From Brachionus manjavacas (lineage: Eukaryota; Rotifera; Eurotatoria; Ploima; Brachionidae): 64,000 nt of DNA. Of this stretch, positions 22,808 to 34,444 are shown piece after piece. Location of the stretch: contig JAHQIY010000001.1 in NCBI GenBank assembly GCA_019054805.1, positions 6,400,501-6,464,500 of the forward strand. The letters are read 5' to 3'. Numbering within the stretch: position 1 is the stretch's first letter; each line of letters opens with the position of its first letter. The translations under genes and the position numbers were made by a program. The notes under the pieces were generated by a model, which saw only the letters and a list, made by a program, of their open reading frames with translations, was not told the DNA's origin and searched no databases.

Positions 22808-24572
22808 ATGTCTAAGTTCGAAAGCGATTTCGAATCCAATGAGAGCATTGATTATGTGAGCGACATCGAGCTCTATCGGAGTGAAAAGTCTCTGAGCAAA
22901 GTACATTCGCGAATAGCGTCCAAAACCTGCTACAGTTTCGATGACAAAAGCGACTATTTTGGCTCCGATTTTCCCACCAACTCTGTCCAAGAAACTCAAA
23001 CGAACTTAATAAGTCCCGAAGCCAACCTGAAAAAACATGACTTGAACAAAATCTACGCTAAACTCAATGAAATTCACTCAAAGTTGCTTGTAAAATAAAA
23101 TTTAATTTTTTAAATAAAAATTTTTGAAATATTTTAATTCTAGAACGAATACAAAACTTTAAAGATAAAGGAAGAAGTTCTCAATGAAAAAGAGAGCAAG
23201 TTAAATACTCAAAATGGCTTCAATTTTGATCAGTTAAGGCTAAAATATGACCAGGAAATTGAGAATATAAGGGAGGAAATAAAAAAAAAAAACTCGGAAA
23301 ACAAACGACTTGGCGACTCGTTCCGTGCTTGTAAGGAATCTAATGACACACTCAAAACCAAGGTAGGAAATGATTTGAGAAAAAATTTAAACTAAACAAA
23401 GTCTAGTTGGAAGAGATGCAGTCAAAGAGTGAAAAACTGGACAAGCAGAACCAGTCCCTTAAAAATAGGCTAACCAACTTGCTGAAAAAAATCGAACTCT
23501 CGGAAGAAAAAGTTGCCCAGCCGCTTGAAACTCCCAAAAATGAGCCTATTCCGACCAAAAAGCAGCCTCAATTTATCAATCAAAATCAATTGTTTGAACC
23601 ATTTGCAATCAGCATAATGTGGATAAATGAAACATTGCTGAAAGAACGGCTTGATTTTAATTTGCCACTGAACAATGATTCCAATTTGATAGATAAAATT
23701 CAAAAATTACTTCCGACTCTGTCCGACTTGTTGATTAATTCAAAGAAATTGTTCAAGCAACACGAGAGTGGTTTTATGGAATTTATTTATTTATCTTTAA
23801 TTCATTTTGATTTTAGTTTTCAGAATCAAGTACACTTTAAAATTAATTAAAAAAAAAAATTTTTTATTTTTTTTTATTAATAGAAAATAAATTTATCAAA
23901 TACATTTCGACGTATAGGAGACGAATTATTCAAAAGTGTTCACAATTACAGACAAAATGAAGGAGCTGGAGACGAAGTTCTAAATTTGGAAGATCCAAAA
24001 TCTCGTATGCTGACGAGCTTGACAATTTTGAGAACTCTAAATCAAGGTTCAGTTCAAATTAATTAAGTTAAAGTTGATTTTAGTTTTTTTTTTAAGTCGA
24101 TTTGATTATTCAAGTGTTTGAGTTGGTTAAACAAGATTTAAAAGATGAGGACAATAAAAACTTGTTTTTGAGCTTTCATGGTACTTGGACTGTAATCAAA
24201 TGGTGTAAATTGGGAAATCAAGTAGTGCTCAATTTAGCGATTGATGTTTATTTGTTGATGTCTATTGAATGGAAACTGGTGGGTAAGTTTTTGGAATCGT
24301 GTAGCAACGAGAACTGGTTTAGTCAAATTTCTATAGTACTAAGAAATTCTAATGTGAATAGTTCTCCTTCAGCGAATTCAACTTGTTTAGATTTGAGAGT
24401 TATAGAAAAGATAAGTATTTTAATGCAAAAATTATCTAAAATTCGATCGAACAAAAAATATTTTGATATGTTCTCTTTGACAAATATTTTCAATGATTTG
24501 CTTAAGCGATTTGGACATGATAGTGAATTTTTAAAAATGAATTTAAAATCAATTCTTTTCAATTTAAATTGA
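22808..24572 (+). CDS. CCDC138: CCDC138-like coiled-coil protein, five exons
   Basis: Exons are 22808-23089, 23144-23362, 23407-23829, 23884-24046 and 24097-24572. All introns are GT-AG, 44-54 bp, with consistent phases, giving 520 residues. The N-terminal third is polar, with a short N-terminal acidic part. Residues about 75-220 are heptad-rich and charged (LRLKYDQEIENIREEIKKK, KLDKQNQSLKNRLTNLLKK), a coiled coil. The C-terminal half matches my recollection of the vertebrate CCDC138 C-terminus: TFRRIGDELFKSV, LTILRTLNQVDLI, VIEKISILMQKLSKIRSNKK and the terminal LKSILFNL. The family is reported mainly from centrosome and centriolar-satellite studies and its molecular function is poorly known. 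An AATAAA lies at 24610-24615. Confidence 0.85.
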
Positions 24573-24929
24573 TATTTGTATTCCCTATTGATTTTTATCA
24601 ATTTTTTTCAATAAATATTTTTTATCCTAGTCGATTTTTTAAAATTTTTATTGAGAAAATATGCCTGGCTACACAATTTTGTAAAATCTCGTCTATTGGA
24701 AATGCAAAACCGGTACAATTCCAATTTTCTCTATTATTATTTCTTTATTAAATTTTTGCTGAAAAAATATTAAAAATTTTTATTAACTTTGCTTTTAAAA
24801 TTAACTTTTTTTGCGAAAGAAAAAAAATTGACCTTCAGATTTTAGAACAATATTAGAAAAAATTAAAAAATTTTTTTCAATAATTTTTTTTTCTTTAAAA
24901 AATGAAGAATTTAAAAATAAAATGTAATA

Positions 24930-25480
24930 CGACAGTTCTTTAAGTCACAAGTCTAAAGTCAATGACTTGAAATGTTATCTTTGTCTAAAGCCAATTCCAA
25001 ATTGTGTTTTATTTTGAGATAATTGATTCACTATAAATAAAAAACTATTACCCACAACTTGTGGGTAATCATCTGTGTTGAAAAGATTCATAATGATTAT
25101 GAAATGTATTTTCCTTTTAAAAATAAATAAATAAAAATGGATCTTTATAAACAATAAATTTAAAAAATTACTCGAAAGCCATCTTTTAAATAAATATTTA
25201 ATTAACTCTAGACAAATTTATGTTATAAAGTTTTGCATTTTGTGTTTAAAAGATTTAATGATTTTTAATTTTTTTGTATTAAAAAGTTTTTGGGCGTGGG
25301 GACTAGGTAGACCCTTTTATTTTTTCCTTCCTGTCGATTAAAAAATTATTAAGCTGCGATCATGACCGCATGGGACGGTAAAAATTCAACTTCATGCGAA
25401 CGCCGCGGCCGAGAATTTCAATCTTGTATAATTCATGACAAGTTTAACTTGTGACTTAAAAACAAGCCTGGTAATGACAA
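24930..25480. mobile_element. Probable MITE with CTTTAAGTCACAAGT-type inverted ends
   Basis: The left end contains CTTTAAGTCACAAGTCTAAA. The right end, at about 25440-25475, contains AACTTGTGACTTAAAAACAA, its imperfect reverse complement. A related but less complete end (GACTTGTGGCTTAAAAACAA) occurs at about 27597-27620, so the terminus is repeated in the window. The interior has no coding frame and includes a GC-richer patch (CATGCGAACGCCGCGGCC) near 25393. Superfamily and target duplication cannot be assigned. Confidence 0.45.
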
Positions 25481-26162
25481 TTGTATCCCATCTGACAGTT
25501 CTTCAAAAAAATTATTTTATGATACTTAAAAAGAACTAAATTTTAGGAACTGAGTGCCTTGGAAAATTATTAAATCAGAGTTTATTTCGAATTTAAAAAT
25601 TACAGATCATGATTTATCTCTAAAAAAGAGAATATGAAATCTTTCATGGCAAAAACAACCCTTTAAAAATAATAAATTTTCCCGTTTTTAGGTTTCTTCA
25701 AAAATTTTAGAAGTTTTTAAAGTAGATTAAAATTTTTAATTAATTCCTAATAACTTGTAACCTATAAAATAAAAAAATCATTAAAGGTTGCTTAAGAAAT
25801 TCCAGCATTTCAATCATTAATCAGTAAAAATATAATATCGAATGGACACCTGAACCGAGTGGTCTATTTTGTAATAATTTTTAATCTAAGCAAATTATGA
25901 TGAGAAATTTATGGCCCAAATTTTACCAAGATTTTTACTCACCCATAAAAACCGACAGGTTGACCGGGAGAGGGACCACTAGGTTTATGAGGTTAACCTA
26001 GTTTGATGGTCAGTGTCTTTGGTCCAGTTTTTAAAATTCAAAATCAATTTCTTTTTGAATGCAGTAAATCATTCTCACACTGATTATTTAGTTCTTTATT
26101 AATTTGTTTCCGAACGCTAAAAACGTAAACTGTTCCCGAAGTAATTATTAATTTATTTATTT
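25481..26162. other. Intergenic, no gene seen
   Basis: AT-rich sequence with one GC-richer patch at about 25930-26035 that contains CTAGGTTTATGAGGTTAACCT, a near palindrome. No gene or element border could be supported. Confidence 0.35.
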
Positions 26163-27262
26163 GTTTATCTGTGCAGAGCTAAAACTCCTTCAGTTTAAAA
26201 AAAAACAAAAATTTAAAGTAAAAATAAACTTAAAAGTGAAATAAGTTAAAATAACATGAATTATTATTGACAAGTACAACATGTTTAGGGATTAAACAGA
26301 TCAGGAAAGAAAGAAGAAATAGTAAGTTAGCAATTACACTATGGAGTATGGTATTCAATTTATTTTGATTCGAAACTCGCTTTGTATTCTTCCACCAGTC
26401 TGACAACCAATGGAATAAAATGACTCCTGTTTTAACATTTCTCTCATTCAACTCAAAAAAATTTAAGTTTAGTTAAGGCCTCGTGATGTAAAATGTTGGA
26501 GGGGTGTCGTATTTAGATTTAGAATAGACCGAACAGTTAAATTTTGAATTACTTGTATTCTTTTAATATTAGTTTCTCAGAATGAATTAAGATAAGGGAA
26601 CGTATATTACAAAATGAATCCAACTAAAGATTTATAAAGGTTTCCTAAAGTTTTATGATTCATTTTTTATTCGACAAAATCTTAATCAAATTGAGCCTTG
26701 AATTACAACTTTCTTTAATTTCATCTATCATTTGATTAAATTTTAATTTAGAGTTAAATTTTAGCCCAAGAAACTTTGTCTCTGATTATTTTATTTCCAA
26801 ACATTATCAAGTTAATATCCTTTTCCCTGTTATTTTTGAAAATATCATCGAACAAGACTTTTCAGCTGATATTTTCATTTTCCAATTGAAAAGACACTGT
26901 TCTAGTTCACTTAAGTTCACCTAATTGATTTTATTTTCTAAATTAAAAAATAATGAGAAGGTCGACAGTAAAAAGAAGGGAGTATTCATTATTTGTTTTA
27001 TTACTTAAGGATTATCGTTAATAAATATACTGAATAATAATGGATAACTGAGCCGTGACCACACCTGTAGTTAATTAAAAATTATCCAGTAATATGACCA
27101 TTTACGTTTATTGTGAATTTCCTTGAGTCAAGAAAAGACTTTATCCAGTAAATGAAGTTATGTGAGAGGCTCTTTTTTAAAAACTTGTATATTAGTCCGT
27201 CATGCCAGACCCTGTCAAAAGCCTACGAAATTTCAAAAAACAAAGCGTGATTCTCTTTCTAT
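26163..27262 (-). pseudogene. CR1/Jockey-like LINE, 3' half (reverse transcriptase to tail)
   Basis: Minus-strand frames read in order as a non-LTR RT. AFDRVWHDGLIYKFLKK and SFLDSRKFTINVNGHITG (palm and fingers) lie near 27060-27230. HGSVIHYYSVYLL stands where GVPQGSVLGPLLF is expected. LGNLYKSLVGFIL, NIKRIQVIQN and the end region VILFHWLSDWW follow. The 3' end at 26163-26196 is CTGAAGGAGTTTTAGCTC, then CACAGATAAACAAATAAATA, the tail shared with 9727-9764 and 51471-51513. Many stops and frame changes show it is long dead. The 5' half is absent, as is usual for LINE insertions. Confidence 0.7.
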
Positions 27263-27718
27263 TAAATGATTATAAAATTTTTTGGAAAAGATTTCGGCAG
27301 TACAAAAATTAAAAAAAAAAATTTTTAAGTCAAAGTTATGACTTGAACTAATTTTTTTTTTTTAATTAACAAACAAAAAAATCATAAAATGTTAAAAAAT
27401 TAAATTCTATTTCTTTGAGAAATATAGCCCCTTTTTATAAATGTGCATCATTCAACGAAACATATTTTTTGTCTGAAGGCTGAACCTTATGGATAAATGC
27501 AGATAACTCTGACCGATATAATTTTAAGATTATGGTTAATTTGGAAATTTGTATCGTTAAAAAAAAAATTTTAGGTCACCGACTTGACTTGACTTAAGAC
27601 TTGTGGCTTAAAAACAAGTCTGAACAAATGCTCTTAAAAACTTTATAAACTCAGATATTTTATGCATTCAAGCACTTATACAAGACAGCTCATTCTTATA
27701 AACTAATTGAATTGAATT
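27263..27718. other. Intergenic, no gene seen
   Basis: AT-rich sequence. At about 27597-27620 it carries one end resembling the MITE at 24930-25480. Otherwise nothing is recognised. Confidence 0.35.
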
Positions 27719-28041
27719 AGCTGTCTAATGAGCCCGCATAGCCGAATGTTTTACGTGTTAGTCATGCAAGTAGAGGATCGAGGGTTCAAAACCTGCTGAG
27801 CAAGAAAAAATCTTCAAAATATCTCTGCAATACGGGGCGAATGTTTAAACCTCTTTCATCATAAAAAAAGGGGGACCAGCTTCGACTGAGTAATAATTGC
27901 GGTGTAGATGATCATCTCGATGCAGTAGCCTCTGTGTCAGATCGGAGCCGTTGCTCAAAAAGGTACATGAAAAGGAGATGAGCGCCTCCCATTATCCACT
28001 AGGATAGAATAGGGACAATTATTATCTATATGAGCTGTCTA
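27719..28041 (+). mobile_element. tRNA-derived SINE with 9-bp target duplication
   Basis: The element body is 27728-28032, flanked by AGCTGTCTA at 27719-27727 and 28033-28041. The head is tRNA-like. An A-box-like word TAGCCGAATG lies near 27740, and a perfect B box GGTTCAAAACC lies near 27783-27793. These are the internal pol III promoter elements. After an unrelated middle, the last 130 bases or so (from GGTGTAGATGATCATCTCGA to AGGATAGAATAGGGAC) also occur, inverted, at 28825-28943 and 52940-53055. It ends in an ATT-rich tail. The clean target duplication shows that it arrived by LINE-type retroposition. Confidence 0.85.
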
Positions 28042-28069
28042 GACTTTAACTTTTACTATTCGAACAAAT

Positions 28070-28500
28070 TGTGGCAAATAGAGTCAGCAACAAGAAAGTA
28101 TTTGTTGAAAATCATATACCTAAATTAAACTATCAAAAAGGTGACTATAGAAAATTCGAGAATCATCTTAAAACATTTGATTGGTATGGTACCTTTGATA
28201 CAGACATCAACTCAGCATACGATAAGAAAATTAAGGTCTATCAGTAAGCATGTTCAAAGTTTATACCATTCTCTAAACCACTTGGTAAAGAGAAACAGGG
28301 TATGCTCAATAAGAACATAAAAAGGCAATAAATGAGAAATTTAAACTTTTCGCTAAATTGAGATCAACTGCATCAAATAAAGAAGCATTGAGAGTATTGT
28401 ACAGCAAGAAATCAAATGAGATCAAGAAACAAAAAAGAAAAAGCAAGTAAAATTTGAGCAAGAAATCGCCCTTAAATGAAAAAAATATCTGAAATTACTT
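28070..28500 (+). pseudogene. LINE fragment (linker between endonuclease and RT)
   Basis: The plus-strand frame reads NRVSNKKVFVENHIPKLNY and YRKFENHLKTFDWYGTFDT, then KFIPFSKPLGKEKQ, before decaying into stops. This resembles the connecting segment of CR1/Jockey-type LINEs (a tryptophan-containing helix, then a basic IP-containing segment before the RT). No endonuclease or RT motif is preserved. Confidence 0.5.
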
Positions 28501-28582
28501 GGGGTTGTGAAGTTCATTTCAATTCGATCGTTTCAATTCAGAAAAATTTCAATAAATTTTTTACTAAAAGAGATAATTAATT

Positions 28583-28943
28583 AGCATCAGGTTCAACTGT
28601 ATGTACCTTTTAAATTTTACTAGTAAATAAACAAGAAAATCAGATAATATTAAATACTTTATTAGACACTTATAATCAGCTCCTATTTATTTATGTATTT
28701 AATAATAATTATTGTACTGTTGTTTATTCAGGTTTTAATTTAGTTTTATCAGTGTCTTATTTATTTTAAAACATACATAAAAAATATACAAAAATAATTC
28801 ATTTAATATCTATAATAATATAATAATCGTCCCTATTCTATCCTAGTAGATAATGGGGAGGCGCTCATCTCTCCTCTTCATGTACCTTTTTGAGCAACGG
28901 CTCCGATCTGACACAGAGGCTACTGCATCGAGTTGATCATCTA
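28583..28943. repeat. Dispersed 1.1-kb repeat, copy 1, left part
   Basis: Matches 52695-53055 from AGCATCA onward with few differences and includes the inverted SINE tail. Its last six bases CATCTA are the target duplication of the gypsy element inserted here. The repeat resumes at 40867. Confidence 0.9.
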
Positions 28944-29301
28944 TGTAATGTAGTCAAGACTATCTAAGGAACTTAATTATATTTAGCTGATCTTAAGTTA
29001 TAAATGCTTAGTCAGAAATTTATTATTTTAGTAAGACAGTTCTTAGGTTCTATTATTTATTTGCATCTTTCAAATATTTAAATGTTTCTAATGAAGTTGC
29101 AAGTTAAACTTATTATATTTGACAACGTGGAAGTCAGTTAAATCTGAGCGTCTCTGAGCTTTTACTTTTGGGGCAAGGGAAACAAAAGAAATTAAGATTT
29201 TTTTTTAATAAACAGTTTTAATCGCATAAATCTTTTGCTAATTTATTTTATAATAAATTGTACTAAGCTTACTCAGGGACGAGAGCGTGCGCGATTGAAT
29301 A
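28944..29301 (+). repeat. 5' LTR of the outer gypsy element
   Basis: 358 bp starting TGTAATGTAGTC and ending GATTGAATA. Its last 135 bases are repeated at 40732-40866. Confidence 0.85.
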
Positions 29302-29373
29302 TCTGGCGACGAGGAATAATTAAAAAGGAAATTTAAGTTTTGAATAATAAAGAGTATTAGTAAACGATTAAAG

Positions 29374-30170
29374 TATGGCAAATTTGCTAGCACCAGCACC
29401 ATTCGATGTGGAGATCGATGGGGGGTAGAAGTAATGGCACAAGATGGTCAGTTTGGATACGTCGTTTTGATTTATTTTTGGAAGCTTCTGGTTTAGCAGA
29501 TAACCGTCTATGTATAGCTACTCTTCTTCATGTTGGAGGAGAAAAGATAGAAGAAATATACGAAGCTAAGAGAAACATTGCTGTCGTAAAGAAAGACGAA
29601 AAATATGATGATGTTAAAACGATGTTAAGTAACTATTTTTCACCTCAAAAGAATGTTGATATGGCAACAATTCAGTTTAGACAAACCTTTCAACGTCAGG
29701 GGGAAGGTATAGATTCGTTCAGTGTAAGATTAAAGACACTTGCAGCTGCATGTGAGTTTGGTACTTCAGCAGACAATGAAATCAAATTACAATTGATACA
29801 AGGATGCTTAGATAAGCGCATAAAGTTAAAAGCGGCACAAGATAATGTTAATTTGGCTGATTTACTTAAGTTTTCTCAATCATTGGAGTTTAGCTCCGAA
29901 GCCGTAAACACAAACATGTACAAGAAGGATCAAGGCTCGTGTAAAGTTGAGACTGCTTATCAATTAAGAGGCAAAGTTTCAGGTGCTTAGTATTCGAATG
30001 TAAGTAAAACAGGACCGATGAAATGTTTTAAGTGTGGTCATGAGTATCCACATGTAAATCAATGTCCGGCTAAAGGAAAAGAATGCCGAGAATGTGGACA
30101 ACAAGATCATTTTGCAAAGTTTTGTCGTAATAAAAATAAAGTTAAGAAAGTTTATGATCAGAAGAAAAGC
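29374..30170 (+). other. Outer gypsy gag region with two zinc knuckles
   Basis: It begins with ATGGCAAATTTGCTAGCACC. A capsid-like domain follows (WSVWIRRFDLFLEASGL, VKTMLSNYFSPQKNV, FQRQGEGIDSFSVRLKTLA). At about 30018-30120 there are two CCHC-type knuckles, CFKCGHEYPHVNQC and CRECGQQDHFAKFC, which bind nucleic acid in this family. Part of a fossil. Confidence 0.8.
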
Positions 30171-30269
30171 GGAAGAACATACCAGTTTGAAAGTGAAAAC
30201 CAAGCGGATGATTGTAATGCAGAGGAGCAAAATGATGATGGATTCAGTATTTTTGCAATAAAAGGGGAT

Positions 30270-32010
30270 AAGCAAAACTGTCCAAGAATTCAGATAAACG
30301 TTTTGGGATCAAGTATTGATGTTGGAGTTGATACACAGGCGTCAGTTAATGCCATTTCAAAGAAAACGTTTGATAAGATGGGAATTCGACCAGATTTGGA
30401 TAAAGATGATACTGTGGTGTATTCGTTTGATGGGTATGAACCATTGAGGTCGTTTGGAAAATTCAGAGCACTAGTATTTGCAAATAAACGATCAGTGGAA
30501 GCTGAGTTTACTGTTTTTGATGGTGTAAGAGATAATCTGTTGTGTTACAAAACTTCGTTAGACTTAGAGCTTGTTAAGATTATGTATGCCTTAACAAATG
30601 AGTCCGATGGTTTTAAGACGAAAATGATTAACAAGTTTCCCGAGTTATTTTCTGGGAAAATTGGAAAATTGAAAGATTTTGAATTAAAATTTCATATTAA
30701 TCCAAGGGTGAAGCCATGCATTCAAAAAGAGCGTAAGATTCCATTTCATTTGAAGGAGAAAGTGGAGAAAGCTATTGATGACATGATTAAGGATGATTTG
30801 ATCGAACCGGTCAACGGTGAAGCTACTCCATTCGTTTCATGCTTTGTTCCAGTTCCAAAACCGTCAAATCCAGAAGAGCTTCGAATCACATTGGACTCAA
30901 GAGTAATAAACGAGTCGATTGAGAGAGAAAGGCATAACATGCCGACCATAGAAGAGCTGATGGTTGAGCTAAACGGAGCAAAGTATCTTAGTAAATTAGA
31001 CTTAAAGGGTGGCTATCATCAAATTAGTATCCACAAGGATAGTAGATACATAACTGTTTTTAGAACACCAAAGGGTCTGATGAGATATAAGCGGTTGGTA
31101 ATGGGTATTTGTTGTGCTTCTGAAATGTTTCAGAATGCAATTGAACATGCTTTAGATGGCTTAAGTGGTTGCAAAAATTTAATCGATGATATTTTTGTAT
31201 GGGGCTCAAATTTGGAAGAGCACAATCAAAATTTAGAATCCGTATTAAAGCGTTTGCAAGATAAAGGTTTAACTCTAGGCACATCCAAATGTGAATTTCA
31301 AAAGACGGAACTTGAATTTTTCGGCATGAAGTTCTCAAAAGATGGTATTGCAATTACGGAAGAGAAGGTAAAGGCTTTAAAGGAAGCTGAATTTGCTAAG
31401 ACACAATCCGAGTTGAGAAGTTTCTTAGGCTAAGCTAATTACTGTGCACGATCAATACCAAATTTAGCAACAATTTCAAATTTATTATGGAAAAAGACGC
31501 ATAAAAATTGTCCAAAGACATTGTTATGGACAAACGAAGAAATTGCGCAATGGAATAAAGTGAAAGAATCAATTCTTACAACATCCTTAAGCTATTTTAA
31601 TAAAGATTGGAAAACGATTTTGGAGGTTGATGCCGGTCCTATTGGTGCAGGAGCTGTTTTATACCAAATAGAGCCAGGTGATGAATCAATTAAGAAGATT
31701 GTTTCGTTTTGGTCATGTCCGTTCTCAGACGTTGAGCAGCGATACTCTCAAGTCGAAAAGGAGGCACTTGCTATCGTTCTAGCTTGTGAAAAGTTTAGAC
31801 TCTATTTGGTAGGATGCAAGTTCACACTTTATACTGACAACAAGGCCGTTGAATTGATTTACAGAAACCCTAAGTCGAATCCACCTGCTAGACTCAAAAG
31901 ATGTAATTTGAGATTGATGGACTTAGAGTTTGACATATAGCATAAACCAGGGGAAGATAATGTTGCGGATTATTTTTCAAGAAATCCTGTTGGATCACTT
32001 GAAGTCAGTA
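30270..32010 (+). other. Outer gypsy pol region, first part (protease, RT, RNase H)
   Basis: An aspartic-protease-like region lies near 30300-30380. RT words follow: VKPCIQKERKIPFHL, YLSKLDLKGGYHQI, LIDDIFVWGS and LEFFGMKFS. The RNase H has LEVDAGPIGAGAVLYQ, VEKEALAIVLACEKF and TLYTDNKAVELIY. The host element is interrupted at 32010 by the inner element. Part of a fossil. Confidence 0.8.
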
Positions 32011-32374
32011 TGTTAGTCTAGGGAATTTGGCCTGAATACCTTCGATTAACTTCAGAGGAGATAGAATGAAGACAAAGAACAAAATCGTGTTGAATAAACG
32101 TTTATTATTATTTTAAAGGAAATAGGAAAAATACAAGTTAAAAAGCTCTCCTCTTTAAGAATTACAACTTCTATTTATATTCAGTAGTTGTATCTTAAAA
32201 AGGTCATTAATCATAAAGAATCTAAATAAAAATAAGTTGTGAATTAAATCGGTCATAAAGATTTATGACATATGATAAATGATTCATAAAAACATAAAGA
32301 TAAAATCTAGATAAGTTGTGAAAATTGATAAGGTTAATTTAAATAATTGAAATGGTTATTTTCACACCGTAACA
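32011..32374 (-). repeat. 3' LTR of inner gypsy element
   Basis: 364 bp, TGTTA...TAACA ends, nearly identical to 39473-39836. The polypurine tract adjoins at 32375-32390. Confidence 0.92.
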
Positions 32375-32689
32375 TTACCCCCCCTTGAAAATAATCATTC
32401 GTCCTCGAATGGACTAAACAAGGGTAGATTATTTATAGCATTAATTTGTTGAAAAATTAGTTTATTTGTGATTGAGTCCAAACTTTCTTCGCTAATTTCT
32501 TGATTTTGAATATTGGGCTCAACATTTATTTTTTCTTTTGAAATTGTAATCATTTCTATTTGTTCATTTGCACCATTCTTTTGATTTTCTGTAAATTCAG
32601 ATTTTCGCTGTTTTTCTAAATTGTTAGAAAATTTGTTTTTCTCTGAATTTAATGTCCAGTATGGGAAACATTTGACACAGAAATTGCAT

Positions 32690-34330
32690 CCTAGGTATAA
32701 AAGAAGTAAATGAGAATACTAGTACAGATTAACGCAATAATTCCAAATGTTTTCGTAAAAATCATATTTAAATTATTTATTTCCAATTTTGTTTCGATGA
32801 CGTTCGCTTTGATAATAGAAGTATCTGACGAATGTGAATACCAAGTACCAGCCGACATTTCATGATTTACTATTTCTTGAAACGTTGATAGAAGATCTTT
32901 TCCATCAAGCAATAGTGGATTATGATGAACGTTTAATTCTTTTATCTTATTTTCCAAGTAATCAAAATTAAAAAATTGAATTTTTGAATTAGGTACAACA
33001 CTAGATTGAAAATTTTTTCTAACAATAGTGTAGTTTTGGTTTACCAATTGTATATATTGTATGACTCTATTACAATGTACAAGATTAGATACTTGCCTAA
33101 TAATATTGTTATAAGTTAAAAATCCTGTTTTTGACGAATTTTTTATATTAAAAATTATAGGTTGATCTGTAAAGCACTGCGAAGTATTTCCATTGCGTGT
33201 ATCCGTCAAAATTTCTATTTCGCTTACAGACAAACAGTCCGCTTTATAAATTGTACCCATAGTAGTGTAGAAGGTAATTGAACTTCCATCTTTAAGAAAA
33301 TGTGTAAGATATTTGTCTTCATTTTTTGAAAAAGGTTAAGCGTCGATTTAAAATTTAAACATTCGTTAAAAAGAATTTCATTTTTTTGTTTTATATCTTC
33401 GAAAACTCTATAGTCATTGTCAGCAAGTAACAATTCTTTCATTTCTTCTACAGTTGAACTCTGAGGTACTTTGTTATTTATATCTTGGTTAATTTTTCTA
33501 CTCAGATAAATTCCTTCAACTGTTGTTAAGACTGAGATATTACAAATTAATTGAATTCCGGAAGCTTGAACTGCTAAATGTGATTCACTTATTAAAATAT
33601 CGCTATCTCTTTCAAATTTGAAATCTTCCAACGTGATTTTGTATAGTGGGCATTCGTGATAAACAGTTTTATCCCATATTATAATGGAATCATGAAGATA
33701 ACAAAAAAGATCTTTCGCTTGACATTTTAAACCGAATAAATGATCAAATTGATTTTTAGCTGTTATTAATTTTGGTGAGAAAGAACAAGAAAATGTTTCG
33801 CTTTTTCTTTCATTTAACCATGAAAATATTGCTTTTGGATTAGCAGAATAAGTACAATATTCAGCATCACAATTCATAGGCGATTCTCTGCATTTTCTAG
33901 TAATAACCATTATTTTGCATTCATCGTTAGTTAGTTTTACAGGTTCTGTTCTGAGTGATTCAAATTTTTCACCCCAAAACGACATTGATGTAACTAAAAT
34001 ATGTTTTTTCATTAAGCAATGATATCCATTTCCATAAACTTGGTGTTCCAATTTTCCTAAAACATTTAGTTTTATTTTTGAACTGACAACATTTTGGTTA
34101 GATTTCAATTCAAAATACTTATTCAATATGTGATTAGTATTTTTGGGTTTAGTTTTACATAGTGAATTTAGATCAACAATCTTTCTATGATAAGAATGCG
34201 AACATAACATAAAACTACCGTTTACATTTATCCCTTTTATTTTATTTACATTTTCAGTGAATATTGAAGGAATAATGCTAAACAAAAGTAAAAAACTTAC
34301 AAAAAATGCTTTGTTTAATGTACATTTTCG
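32690..34330 (-). other. Inner gypsy env-like region
   Basis: Third gene position, downstream of integrase. It opens with a hydrophobic, signal-peptide-like stretch near 34250-34320 (FFVSFLLLFSIIPSIF). The body is cysteine-rich (CRESPMNCDAEYCTYS, FGLKCQAKDLFCYLHD, YHECPLYKI) with scattered N-glycosylation sites. It ends near 32700 in a single transmembrane-like helix (TFGIIALICTSILIYFFY) with almost no tail. This is the layout of a type I viral envelope glycoprotein. I cannot assign it to a known envelope family (errantivirus F-like, phlebovirus-like or chuvirus-like). Part of a fossil. Confidence 0.7.
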
Positions 34331-34444
34331 CTTTGGACGTTGAGATTTAGCGAATTGTAATCCTGATTTATAATCGTTTATTAGTTTAAGGTTGTTAAAA
34401 TACTTTTCAGGAATCCAAGATGATTCCGATAATGGAAGATTTTT

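Noticed and set aside
27728-27800. Possible functional tRNA gene
   Set aside because: A and B boxes are present, but the acceptor and anticodon stems do not pair. The sequence is the head of a longer element bounded by a 9-bp target duplication, so it is a SINE.
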